Program-made: the position numbers and the translations under genes
Part shown: positions 19,919 to 28,451 of the stretch, piece by piece
Position numbering within the stretch: position 1 is the first letter of the stretch
Layout: each line of letters begins with the position of its first letter
The notes under the pieces: model-generated
The model's input: the letters and a program-made list of their open reading frames with translations, nothing else
Told to the model about the DNA's origin: nothing
Database searches by the model: none
NCBI RefSeq assembly: GCF_029814175.1
Contig: NZ_CP122313.1
Location: 229,293-293,292 of the forward strand
DNA: 64,000 nt
Origin: Halospeciosus flavus
GTDB taxonomy: Archaea > Halobacteriota > Halobacteria > Halobacteriales > Halobacteriaceae
Direction: 5' to 3'

Positions 19919-22913
19919 ATGAGGTTCTACGTTCCTGAGTGGGACGACGCGGTTGACGCCCACTACGACTTCGAGCACGACGAGCTCTCTAGTCTCAACC
20001 GCAAGGAGCGGAATCTCGACTACATCTGGGATATTTTCGATCGCGAAACCACACCCATCGATGGGGTGCTAATTTCACGGGAGCAAGTCGAAGAGACCGA
20101 CCGAAAAGCTGAGCGCCTCGCTGAATACGGCGTTTATGACGACCCAGTCCTCTCAGTTCCAGACTGGCTACCGACAATCAGCGATTGTGGAGCGTGGGGG
20201 TACAAATCACTCCCATTCCCTCCCTACGGAAACAAGGATATGCTAGACTTCTATGAGACACTAGAAGTTTCTGTCGGCGTTACTATCGATCACTTGGTCC
20301 TTGGCTCCGGTAAGGATAAGGGCCGTCTCTATCTCGACAAGCGTGCGTTTCACGAGGACTTCAAGAAGGGCGACATTCCTGATTCTCTTTCTGATGTCGT
20401 CGACGTTATGGTTGACGAGTGGCCTGAGGAGTGGCCGGATTATGTCGGCGAGTACGAGCCGTCAATTCGAACTGAACAGACTGAAAACATCACAAACTTT
20501 ACTGCAAGTGATTTTCATGGCGATATCGATGTCGTTCTTCGGCGATTAGCTGAGGATCGCCGTGCAGTCTATCGAGAGAACGACGAGAAATTCCGCTATG
20601 AGTTGACGCTACACAATGCCGAAGAAATGTACGATCTGTATCAGAATGGTGACTATCCATTCCGTTTGATGGTTGCTATCCAGGGGTGGGACCCCAAGTC
20701 GTACATTAAGGCTGCTAACAAGGTGCTTGACCTCGGCTATGACTACCTTGGAATCGGCGGCGTAGCAGGGAGTCCGATTCATGAAGTTCGAAAAATCGTG
20801 AAGGGTGTCGGAAAGACCGTTAAGTCGTTTGAGCGGGAGAATAGCACGCGTGTCGATTCACACGTTTTTGGATTTGCGAAAACTGACGGATTCGAGACTA
20901 TCGGTCGGTCCGGCATGACGAGTTTCGACAGCGCGAGTATGCTGCGATCAGCGTGGACTGGCGGCGATAACTACCAGCTTGATAGTGAGGAGCGATACGA
21001 TGCGATTCGAATTCGATATCCGTCGAATACCGACAGTCTCGACGAAGCCATAGAAAAGTCGCTCCGTGGACGGGAGGCGTTGGTGGCTTTGCGGGCTTAC
21101 GGCTCGGAATACCCGTTAATCGAAGCTATTGATAAGTGGCATCAGAAAGCTGAGAAGGTTCTACCCGCAGCACGAGAGTACCTTCAGGAACATCGTCACG
21201 ATCCAAGATACGACAAATCCCTACTTCGGGAGGTCGAATCGGCATTCCGGAACGACTTCGAGTATGGTCGGGAACTGCAGGCAAGTTTCAGTGACCGACT
21301 TCGTAGCCGGATTGTCGTTGCTCCGGAAAGACGATCCGGAGGCGCCGATTCCGTTTGAGGAATACGAAGAGTTGCTTCGAACCGCAGAACGCGAGCTCGA
21401 AGCATTTCCCCGAATGCTAGACCAGCTCAAACTGGAAGAAGCAATTTCTAATATTGGACGTGATGAATCCCCTGGCGGAGATACAGACACCGATGCATCT
21501 TCTCAGCGCTTAGATGGCGAAGACGAGGAACCAGGGTTGAGTCTGTACGACCAGATTTGGATGGTTGTCAAAGATTATGCGAACTGGATTGGAGACGATC
21601 ATCTGCTTGAGGAATATCAGGAGACGCTCCGAAACCGTCCGTGGGAAACCTGCGAGTGCCGCATCTGTGAAAAGCACGGGATAGAAGTGTGTGTTTTCCG
21701 TGGAAACGACCGAAATCGTCGCCGTGGATTCCACAATACGCGTCGGTTCTACGACCAGTTCGCTGAGGAACTCCCGAAGATTCTGGTTGCGACGAAAGGG
21801 ACTGCCAGTCTTAGTGGGTACGAAACCATTAAAGACTATCTTCAGGACAAGCATTCCGACTTCTGGGAGCAGGTCCACGATCTCCCGGTGGCTGAGATCG
21901 GCACTTTACACGGTGATGGTGTTCAGGAATGGTGGAATGAGACGCCTTCCCTCGTCTCATTTTCCCCGGATCGCATAGCCGAGGCAATCGGTGATCAAAC
22001 GGAACGCTACCAACATCTGTTCCTCCTCACGCAGGACGGCGAAATCAGCCCCCAAATTGCGGACAGTGTCTCGAAAAACGACTGTGAACTCCAGTTATTC
22101 GATGACCCCGAAGAGTTGCGTGAAAGCGTGCTCAAGGCGTGTGGCCGAGACTATTCCGTCGGCGAGGACTTTGTGCCGCACCCACCGACAATCGACACCA
22201 GCGATGGTCTTGACGTTCTCGTCATCGACCAGTGTTCAGGGTCAAAAGAGATTCCGGATGATGCTCCCGTTTTCAACCAAGCAGAGACTTTAGAATTTTC
22301 CAGAGAAGAGTTACTGAACCGGGGTAATGTCCCAGGAATTGCGGCGAAGGATTTGTACACAGGGCGCCAGCAGGAGCATGTCAAAGATGCATCTCGTCGG
22401 TTGAGGGGTCAGGGACACGACGTTGATCGGTACTTCATTAGCGCTGGGTTTGGCCTTGTCGCGGAAGATGATCCCCTCCCGCCATACGAAGTAACGTTCA
22501 GCTCCATGAACGTCAGCGAAATCCGGGAAAGGTCGAAGAAGCTACAGATTCAGAAAGACCTGAAGCGAGTCCTGACTGAGTCAGAGTACGATATCGTCTT
22601 CTTCACTCTCGGGAGTGACTACTACACCAGTATCGATGTGGACAGTATGGTCCAAGAAGTACCCGCAGATCGCATTGGTGTAGTGTTCAATCGAGAGGTC
22701 GTTGAAGACCAGTTCGACAACATTGTGTCGGTACCTGCGCGTACAGAGGATGCCAAACGTCATGGCACTATTGTAGTCGGTCTCAAGGGACACTATATGA
22801 AGAACTTCGCTAATCGTGTTGAGGGGTTTGAAACGCTAAAACCCCAAATTATCGAAACTCTCTGCCGCCAGATTGAGGAAGAAACAACACAAGCAGCGTT
22901 CGAGAAATATTAG
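19919..22913 (+). pseudogene. dpdA: DpdA-like DNA-guanine transglycosylase, long form, frameshifted
   Basis: DpdA exchanges guanine in DNA for preQ0; it belongs to the TGT superfamily. The first frame (from ATG 19919) has the substrate-pocket segment SDCGAWGY at 88-95, VTIDHLVLG, GIGGVAG at 278-284 and SFDSAS at 335-340, which holds the likely nucleophile Asp. The second frame, to 22913, has the TGT zinc site CECRIC...H, then a C-terminal domain starting VLVIDQCSGSKE, like the YaaA/DUF6884-type domain seen in some TGT relatives. Both halves are needed for one TGT fold, so they are one gene of about 995 residues; the frames meet between 21290 and 21350 as a +1 shift. Whether this disables modification or is a sequencing indel is open. 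Confidence 0.75.
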
Positions 22914-23012
22914 CTAGCGGGATTCTATAACCCGCATACAGCCCTCTCGTTCCGGTTCTCGTCTATCTCCCCATTATCTAAGTGAATTGATGATGTATCC
23001 GAGCGGGAGGTC

Positions 23013-24047
23013 ATGTTGTACAGACGACGAGAACTCGATTTACCTCACGGGACAATAGAGACGCCAGTTCTCTTTCCTGTGCGGAATATCGGGAAGCGAT
23101 CGAGTGATAACACGCCGACGTACGTGGGGACGATCCCGGAGTTTTCGGCGGCGATGATTAACGCTCGCTCGATTCGCAATCGAGACCCGATGTGGAATCG
23201 ACTGACAGACAATATTACCCTTCGAGAGGAGATGGATGTTCCACAGAACACCATCGTGTTCGCAGATAGTGGCGGATTCGATTTCTCCAGCGAAGAGGTA
23301 GACACTACCCCAGCAGAAACGCTCGAAACACAGCGACAACTGGACGCGGACATTTTCGGGACTGTCGACGTCCCGATATCGAGGGAAAACCGTGACGCGG
23401 AAAATCAGGAGCGAATCGATCGAAGTATTCGGTATGCACTCGAGGCGAGTGACCGACATGACGGCGACGAATTGCTTCTGGCAAGTGTCCACGGATACGA
23501 TCCTGAAACCCTACGAAATAGTATTCAGCACTTAGAGCGAAATGGTGAATTCGACGGGTACGCTCTTGGGAGTCTTGTCCCTATTCGGACAGATTACAAG
23601 AAGGTAACAAAGCTAATCCTTGCTGCGAGGAACGCGACCGACAAGCACCTCCACGTCTATGGACTCGGTGGCCTCGTCTACCAACCACTGTTGCTCTACC
23701 TCGGCGTCGACAGTTTCGACTCGTCAGCATTCATCCGAAGCGCTGGCAATCGGAACTACCTGATACCAGGGTTTGGCGGTGAAGAACTGCGCAATATCGA
23801 GGATTTAGAGAGGCTTCCCTGCCCCTGTCCGGTTTGCGGGACACGCACGCTTGCAGACATCCGTGAAGACAGAGAGGCACTCACTCAGCACAATTTGTGG
23901 GCACTGGCGACCGAACTTCGGCGCTTCAAGTACGTCGCTTCATCTGATCGTGACATCGAGGAGTATCTCGATCTACGGTTCCGCGGAAACGAGGTCACAC
24001 AGCGGGCATACAAAACTGCAAAGCAGCAAATGAGGAGACTCACATGA
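23013..24047 (+). CDS. Second TGT-like transglycosylase, compact form
   Basis: A 344-residue protein with a complete TGT signature: ADSGGFD near 84-90, GTVDVPIS near 116-123, GYALGSLVP near 182-190, GLGGLVYQP, then LGVDSFDSSAF (Asp 233/236 region) and the zinc site CPCPVCG at 270-276 with His near 293. It lacks the PUA-type extensions of archaeal tRNA TGT, so tRNA archaeosine insertion is less likely than a role in DNA. It lies 99 nt after the dpdA-like gene and overlaps the next gene by ATGA. GGAGGT at 23006-23011 sits just before the ATG. It could be a partner or a second-specificity DpdA; this is inference. Confidence 0.8.
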   Translation: MLYRRRELDLPHGTIETPVLFPVRNIGKRSSDNTPTYVGTIPEFSAAMINARSIRNRDPMWNRLTDNITLREEMDVPQNTIVFADSGGFDFSSEEVDTTPAETLETQRQLDADIFGTVDVPISRENRDAENQERIDRSIRYALEASDRHDGDELLLASVHGYDPETLRNSIQHLERNGEFDGYALGSLVPIRTDYKKVTKLILAARNATDKHLHVYGLGGLVYQPLLLYLGVDSFDSSAFIRSAGNRNYLIPGFGGEELRNIEDLERLPCPCPVCGTRTLADIREDREALTQHNLWALATELRRFKYVASSDRDIEEYLDLRFRGNEVTQRAYKTAKQQMRRLT

Positions 24048-24945
24048 GCGACGAACGAGCAACGGTTCGGCCGGTTACCCTGAGCCGCTTAGTTGAGCTA
24101 ACTCATGCCTGCAACGGCGAACCGAAAACAACAGCAAATCTTGAGGATACTCTTGACGTCAGTCATCGACGAGCACGTGAGACGGTCCTGGAAGCAACAC
24201 GAATCACGCTTCTTGAAGAGGATGAACGAACAGAGGACGAAGACGCGGTCTACAAGACGACTGATGTGGGAAAGTCGTTCCTTGAAGCGATTCGGTCCGA
24301 AGACTGGGAACAGGCTGGATCTATTCTCGCCACACGTAGCCCGCACTACGGGACATTCATCGAAACTCTAGAAGAAACAGAACAGGCGGATCTTGACACA
24401 CTGCTGAACACCTCAAAGAGGCTCAGGAGTTCACTCCGTATTCATTCAACCAAACAGGAATCGAGGTCGTCGGTGATTGGGCGGAACGGTTAGGAAGTGT
24501 CCAAAGGCATGCGTTCACGGGAAATTACTACGTCACAACACGCTCCGATATCCCACAAAACTTCCACTACATCCTTCTCAACGTTTTCGACGACCTGGAA
24601 CAGACTGCAGGCGTGGATCTCCACGAACGGTATCTGTCCATTCCACAACTCAGGGAGGACGTTTGTGAACGCCTTGGGTGTAGACGTGGCAGTTTCGACG
24701 AAGCACTTCTGGCGCTTTGTCAGCAGAACGTCGGCAAAAAGCTCTCCGGCGCACCGATGGACACAACGGCCAAAGACGCTGCGCTCGGCATCAAGCAAAT
24801 CGAACTAGCTGACGACGACGGCCTGGTAACGACGTCCCAGTCGACACAACAGGTGATGTCCGGCGTCGAATTGTACGACAAGAAATACTACTATCTCGCG
24901 GTGCACGACCGCGAGATCACGTTCGACAAGGAGGACTTAGCATGA
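24044..24945 (+). pseudogene. DpdG-like winged-helix protein, frameshifted
   Basis: The first frame (from ATG 24044) encodes a helical, probably winged-helix, N-terminus of about 117 residues ending near EQADLDTLL. A second frame continues from about 24403 (AEHLKEAQEF) to the TGA at 24945 with no stop and with consistent haloarchaeal composition. One lost base between 24395 and 24405 joins them into a protein of about 300 residues. It overlaps the TGT gene upstream and the ATPase gene downstream (both ATGA). In bacterial Dpd clusters DpdG is a protein of unknown function next to the ATPase DpdH, and the position here matches; sequence identity to DpdG is not something I can confirm. Confidence 0.6.
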
Positions 24946-26099
24946 CTGATGCATTCCAACTCAACGACGAACAGCAAGACTACTCGCAATACGACCTCAA
25001 CGGGAACCCCTTCCCGTATAGTCCTGTCCCAGCGGAGGATCCAGAAATTTACTGTGGACAGCAGCATGTTTCCGAGAAGATTAGTTCGACGGTGTCTTCG
25101 ATGCTGGCTACTGGAAAGTCGAAGCATTTGGTGATCACCGGGAAGTACGGGAACGGGAAGTCGCACACTCTCAAATACACACGTGCACTGCTTCGAGACC
25201 GGGAAGACGTGGTAGTCGGATATGTCGCCCAACCTGGGGAAGGATTTCTTGATATCTACCACGAGTTCGTCTACGACCTCGGCTTCAACGGCCTTCAGGA
25301 ATTGGCCTACGAGTACCTCGCATCAGTTACTCGTGACGTCACTGAGACCAACCCGATGGATGCGACCGCCATGGAATCCCTCATCGACGAAGGGGGGGTG
25401 CTCTTGTCGGACATCGTCCCAGAAGCAATTCGCCGTCTGAGCGACGTGACGAAGTTCGCCGACTTCGCGCGAGCGATTGTGCATATGGTGTACGAGGATA
25501 CGAACCTCTACGCCTGGCAGTGGCTGACCGCAGAGGGGATCCGGTACGAGCAGCGCAAGGAAATGGAGATTCACAGCGCGTTAGACGACGATACGATGGG
25601 TGTTCGGGCGTTTACGGCGCTCAAGAATATGCTGCTTGATCTCGGGTACACGGGCGTCTTTGTGTTCGTCGACGAGTTTGAGAGCATTGCTCGCCTCTCA
25701 CCAAAGAACGAACAGGCGACTTTGAACAGTATCCGCCATCTGATGGATCAGAATAGTTCGGGACTCTGCATGTTGTTCGGGTGTGCACCGGAGGTTTGGC
25801 AAGATGTGATGAGCGAGTACCATGCATTCAGCGAACGCATCGGCCAAGAGGTCGCGCTAAAGCCGCTGACCAGCGAGCACTTGTATAAATTGGTGGGCGA
25901 CTACTTAGATCGAGAAAGACCATTAGATGCCAAACAAGGGCGAATCCATCCGTTCTCTGAATCAGCCCTTGATCAGATTCTCCAACGTTCTCAGGGGAAC
26001 ATCCGGCAAGTGCTCTCTATGTGTAGTCGCGTATTAGACGACGCAGCGGATTCGGGCCAACCCAAAATCACGACTGAAGTCGTTCAGGAGGTATTCTAA
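24942..26099 (+). CDS. AAA-type ATPase of the modification island (DpdH/BrxD-like)
   Basis: A 385-residue P-loop ATPase. Walker A is GKYGNGKSH at about 66-74 and Walker B with catalytic Glu is VFVFVDEFES near 240-249; a sensor-like stretch and a Cdc6/Orc-like winged region (QILQRSQGNIRQVLSMC) follow. The N-terminal GNPFPYSPVPAEDPEIYCG resembles the entry segment of ATPases tied to BREX (BrxD) and Dpd (DpdH). It is coupled to the upstream DpdG-like gene and is the last gene of the operon. Likely role: ATP-dependent control or loading of the restriction or modification complex. An Orc1/Cdc6 replication role is possible but less likely from the context. Confidence 0.7.
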   Translation: MTDAFQLNDEQQDYSQYDLNGNPFPYSPVPAEDPEIYCGQQHVSEKISSTVSSMLATGKSKHLVITGKYGNGKSHTLKYTRALLRDREDVVVGYVAQPGEGFLDIYHEFVYDLGFNGLQELAYEYLASVTRDVTETNPMDATAMESLIDEGGVLLSDIVPEAIRRLSDVTKFADFARAIVHMVYEDTNLYAWQWLTAEGIRYEQRKEMEIHSALDDDTMGVRAFTALKNMLLDLGYTGVFVFVDEFESIARLSPKNEQATLNSIRHLMDQNSSGLCMLFGCAPEVWQDVMSEYHAFSERIGQEVALKPLTSEHLYKLVGDYLDRERPLDAKQGRIHPFSESALDQILQRSQGNIRQVLSMCSRVLDDAADSGQPKITTEVVQEVF

Positions 26100-26112
26100 C
26101 GAATGACTTAGC

Positions 26113-26412
26113 TCAGGGGTCGGTTCGGGGGTCGCTAACGAATTCATACAGCCCTTCTGTGAGTTTTGTGACCCAGCCTGCTGCCGCGAGTTGATTCAGG
26201 CTGTAATTCACTTGTTGCTTGTTCAATCCGGTTTCTTCCCGTAGGAACAGTGGGTTTGCTCGTCCCCAGGGTTCACCAGAATCACGCCCTTCTTTCAATA
26301 TTTTCAGGATCGCTTCTTCGTTTTCGCTGGGAGTGTACTCCTTGTTGACCATCTTAGGTTCCAGATATTCAGCAAGTCGTATAGTCGTATCTTTCCGCAG
26401 GGGTTCTGTCAC
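26113..26412 (-). CDS. Small winged-helix DNA-binding protein
   Basis: A 99-residue protein with a clear winged helix: EEAILKILKEG, then the turn-helix NPLFLREETGLNKQQVNYSLNQLAAAGWV and a wing TKLTEGLYEFV. This is the common haloarchaeal MarR/phiH-repressor-like type. It converges on the ATPase gene across only 13 nt. Its target is unknown; regulation of the neighbouring island is possible. Confidence 0.75.
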   Translation of the reverse strand: MTEPLRKDTTIRLAEYLEPKMVNKEYTPSENEEAILKILKEGRDSGEPWGRANPLFLREETGLNKQQVNYSLNQLAAAGWVTKLTEGLYEFVSDPRTDP

Positions 26413-26463
26413 AGTATTTTACTACGTTAGAATTAAGTGCGCTCGGGAGAATATACCATGTGA

Positions 26464-26518
26464 AGCGCGGATTCCCTCAGAAGATGAGGGCGGTGTTGGA
26501 GACACCGCACCCCGCGCT
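26464..26518 (+). ncRNA. Structured element with a three-way-junction fold (possible IS200/IS605 right-end remnant)
   Basis: An outer stem AGCGCGG (26464-26470) / CCGCGCT (26512-26518) encloses two hairpins: CCCTCA (26474-26479) / TGAGGG (26485-26490) and GCGGTGT (26490-26496) / ACACCGC (26502-26508), which share one base at their border. All stems are perfect. This compact fold resembles right-end structured RNA of haloarchaeal IS1341/TnpB elements, but no tnpB gene is nearby. It could be a solo remnant, a small RNA or a leader of the gene starting at 26618. The strand is a guess. Confidence 0.35.
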
Positions 26519-26617
26519 GCCTGAAACAGACAGCATGTACACAAATACTAACCACTTGGAAAAAGTCGACGGTTGCACTCCAACACACGCGCGAACGCAA
26601 GTAGAGGGACCTTGCGT

Positions 26618-26986
26618 ATGACTGCTGCTACTCCGAACACCAATAACGTTGCAAACGTATTCACCCTCCTCAGCAACGCGAGGAGATTACTGTTAGTGAA
26701 CTATTTGGCGTTGTTTGAGTACGGCAGGAAAGTAGAAGTTCGGCACCTAGCGAGAGTTATCGGCAGTATCGAGACGCAAACCCCTCCACGATCTGTTGCA
26801 ACAGAACACTACGAATCAGCCTACAACAGCCTCATTCAAACTCACCTACCGAAACTTGACAAACAGGACATTATCGAGTATGACGACCGAGCTAAGGTTG
26901 TGACCGTCACCCCAGAAATCAAGAAGTACGCCGCACTGATTGCAATCACTCGGTACGTTCTCCACTCTAAGAACCACCATGTCTGA
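26618..26986 (+). CDS. Haloarchaeal winged-helix-like protein (DUF7344-type)
   Basis: From ATG 26618 the product is 122 residues. VFTLLSNARRLLLVNYLAL at the start followed by RHLARVIGSIE and a helix-turn-helix reading HYESAYNSLIQTHLPKLDKQDII and a beta wing (DDRAKVVTVTPE) is the pattern of the haloarchaeal DUF7344 family of putative DNA-binding proteins. An upstream in-frame ATG at 26573 is less likely because the sequence there is unstructured. It overlaps the next gene by 8 nt. Role unknown. Confidence 0.65.
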   Translation: MTAATPNTNNVANVFTLLSNARRLLLVNYLALFEYGRKVEVRHLARVIGSIETQTPPRSVATEHYESAYNSLIQTHLPKLDKQDIIEYDDRAKVVTVTPEIKKYAALIAITRYVLHSKNHHV

Positions 26987-27314
26987 TAAGGTAGCAACTG
27001 CATTAAACAGCGAATACAATAGTCTCTTCAACATGGTTAGAATCTCAGAGACGACTCGACTCAATCGTGTAGAACATATCGTAGGAAGTGGAACCGGTGT
27101 GCTGGATTTTTCTGTAGAGGGCGAAAGCGAGTACTACACGTGGGAAGAGAGTGAGGACGCTGATTGGGAGATTGAAGATGCGAGCAGAGTGGAGAATATT
27201 GAGGAAGATCGGTTCATCATGTATCCCGCAGGTGAGTACTTCACTTGTGAAATTGAAGAGGGCAGTGAAGGTGTGAGAGATGGCTCAGTCCGGTGTTGGA
27301 GTGAATCGGAGTGA
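26979..27314 (+). CDS. Small acidic hypothetical protein
   Basis: ATG 26979 overlaps the previous stop by 8 nt (ATGTCTGA), which argues for translational coupling and against the in-frame start at 26940. The product is 111 residues, very acidic, with a beta-rich centre (GTGVLDFSVEGESEYYTW) and a final beta pair (YFTCEIEEG). I see no known motif; the only clue is its partner, the DUF7344-type protein. Confidence 0.55.
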   Translation: MSDKVATALNSEYNSLFNMVRISETTRLNRVEHIVGSGTGVLDFSVEGESEYYTWEESEDADWEIEDASRVENIEEDRFIMYPAGEYFTCEIEEGSEGVRDGSVRCWSESE

Positions 27315-27448
27315 GTACTGTTCAGAGTTCACTCTCTTTGCGTACTTCCGAGTTTAGCATCTGATGAGCGTTTGGACGCCATATATCGACATCAGCCCTG
27401 AATCGGAACGTCAATTATCAGATACTTATCAACGGTTCACAAGCGTCA

Positions 27449-27600
27449 CTAATCAAAGTCAAACAACGTAAGCCCTGTATGGATTTGAATGGTATCCCAG
27501 TCGTCCGGGCAGTCTTCTTTGACTCGTTCGAAGACATCTTCTCCAGCACCCGTTAATACGTACTTACCTGTTCGAGTTTTCGCGAGGCCGAGATGCTCTA
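27449..27600 (-). pseudogene. C-terminal remnant of a wHTH-type protein
   Basis: On the minus strand, codons from about 27600 to the TAG at 27449-27451 read EHLGLAKTRTGKYVLTGAG and continue to a normal stop. It looks like the end of a winged-helix protein. The upstream part is missing: the frame runs into the hairpin at 27599-27637 and meets a TAA at its far edge. The gene seems to be truncated at that hairpin, which makes the hairpin a candidate recombination junction. The rest of 27315-27683 holds no other convincing frame. Confidence 0.4.
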
Positions 27601-27637
27601 ACCAACACCTGCCGGCAGATTCGGCCGGTGTTGGTTA
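27599..27637. repeat. Hairpin with TAACCAACACC arms (left of pair)
   Basis: TAACCAACACC (27599-27609) pairs perfectly with GGTGTTGGTTA (27627-27637). The same core, TAACCAACA, forms the arms of a second hairpin at 30166-30206. The two hairpins bracket a 2.6-kb segment with three leftward genes. Confidence 0.6.
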
Positions 27638-27683
27638 ACGCTGAGGGCAAGAATAGCACCGACCCAACCAGAGAACCGGTGCA

Positions 27684-28079
27684 CTAGGCGTTTGCCCGGT
27701 CCCGTTGGGCTCCCGTCGACGTCAACGGGAGGTCGACGTCGATCTCGTCGTACCAGACGACCGGCCGTTTCGCCTGCCCATCCTCCTCGAGTTTAAGCAG
27801 GCCGTAGTCTGCGAGCTCGTTGACGTTCCCCAAGACCTCCGGTGGGTTCCGGTCGACGAGACGCGCGAGTTCCCGAATGCTGGCAGGGTCATGTTCGACG
27901 ATGGCTTCTAGGAGTTCGAGGTTGGTGCTGCGGAAGACTCGCCCGAACGTTTCGAGGTCTTCGATGGCGAGCGTCGGGTTGTGTGGCGTGACGTCTTCGC
28001 TGCTGTCAATTACTTTGAGGCAGTCTTCGAGGCCACTACGGTCGGGCGAGCCAATCGTAACGTAGAGTGTTTGAGTCAT
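27684..28079 (-). CDS. Winged-helix DNA-binding protein (HVO_A0114-type)
   Basis: From ATG 28079 the product is 131 residues. ETFGRVFRSTNLELLEAI is followed by a MarR-like helix-turn-helix (HDPASIRELARLVDRNPPEV, LNELADYGLLKLEE) and a short beta wing with RPVVWYDEIDVDLPL. This matches the haloarchaeal HVO_A0114 family of putative DNA-binding antitoxin-like regulators, often found beside TumE-type toxins. No toxin gene is seen next to it. A perfect palindrome lies 29-55 nt upstream of the start and could be its own operator. Confidence 0.75.
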   Translation of the reverse strand: MTQTLYVTIGSPDRSGLEDCLKVIDSSEDVTPHNPTLAIEDLETFGRVFRSTNLELLEAIVEHDPASIRELARLVDRNPPEVLGNVNELADYGLLKLEEDGQAKRPVVWYDEIDVDLPLTSTGAQRDRANA

Positions 28080-28107
28080 GGTTTGGAATGTGTGTTCCTT
28101 CGGGATG

Positions 28108-28134
28108 GTCTCCAACCCCTATGGGGTTGGAGAC
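28108..28134. promoter_or_regulatory. Perfect 12-bp palindrome upstream of the HVO_A0114-type gene
   Basis: GTCTCCAACCCC (28108-28119) and GGGGTTGGAGAC (28123-28134) form an exact inverted repeat with a 3-nt spacer. The place, 29-55 nt before the start of a DNA-binding protein, suits an autoregulatory operator; a terminator-like hairpin is the alternative. Confidence 0.5.
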
Positions 28135-28341
28135 TAGGCCGACTGAGTAGTCTATGTTCGTGGAGAAAGTGAACCAATCATCTGCCGTGCGGTTGTGTGC
28201 CAATATGGAACGTCGTGATACCATAGTCATCAGACGTGTGTTGTCTTCAAAACCGAGGATTCGGTAGTCTCACGCCTTGTTTCGATTACGACGATGTTTG
28301 TCATAGATTTGTGCCGGACGGCGTAAAGACTTATTTGTCGT

Positions 28342-28450
28342 GCGGGCTAGTGACCAAGTGAGGACGCGAATTAGGCCCATCAGGTAGACCCTGGGGGACT
28401 AATTCGGTTAGGGGTGTGGGGTAGTGGCCTACGCCCTGTTGACGTCCGTA
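28342..28450. other. Structured non-coding stretch
   Basis: CGAATTAG and CTAATTCG lie about 20 nt apart and enclose a smaller pairing of CAGG with CCTG and CCC with GGG. Outside them, GGACG near 28361 can pair with CGTCC near 28441. It follows the RNase HII-like gene on the minus strand. An open frame crosses it but shows no protein-like pattern. A terminator, a small RNA or a mobile-element end are all possible. The rest of 28135-28341 holds nothing I can name. Confidence 0.3.
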
Positions 28451-28451
28451 T

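Noticed and set aside
24942..26099. Orc1/Cdc6 replication initiator
   Set aside because: It has P-loop and winged-helix-like features, but it is coupled to the DpdG-like gene and lacks adjacent origin repeats; a defence ATPase fits better.
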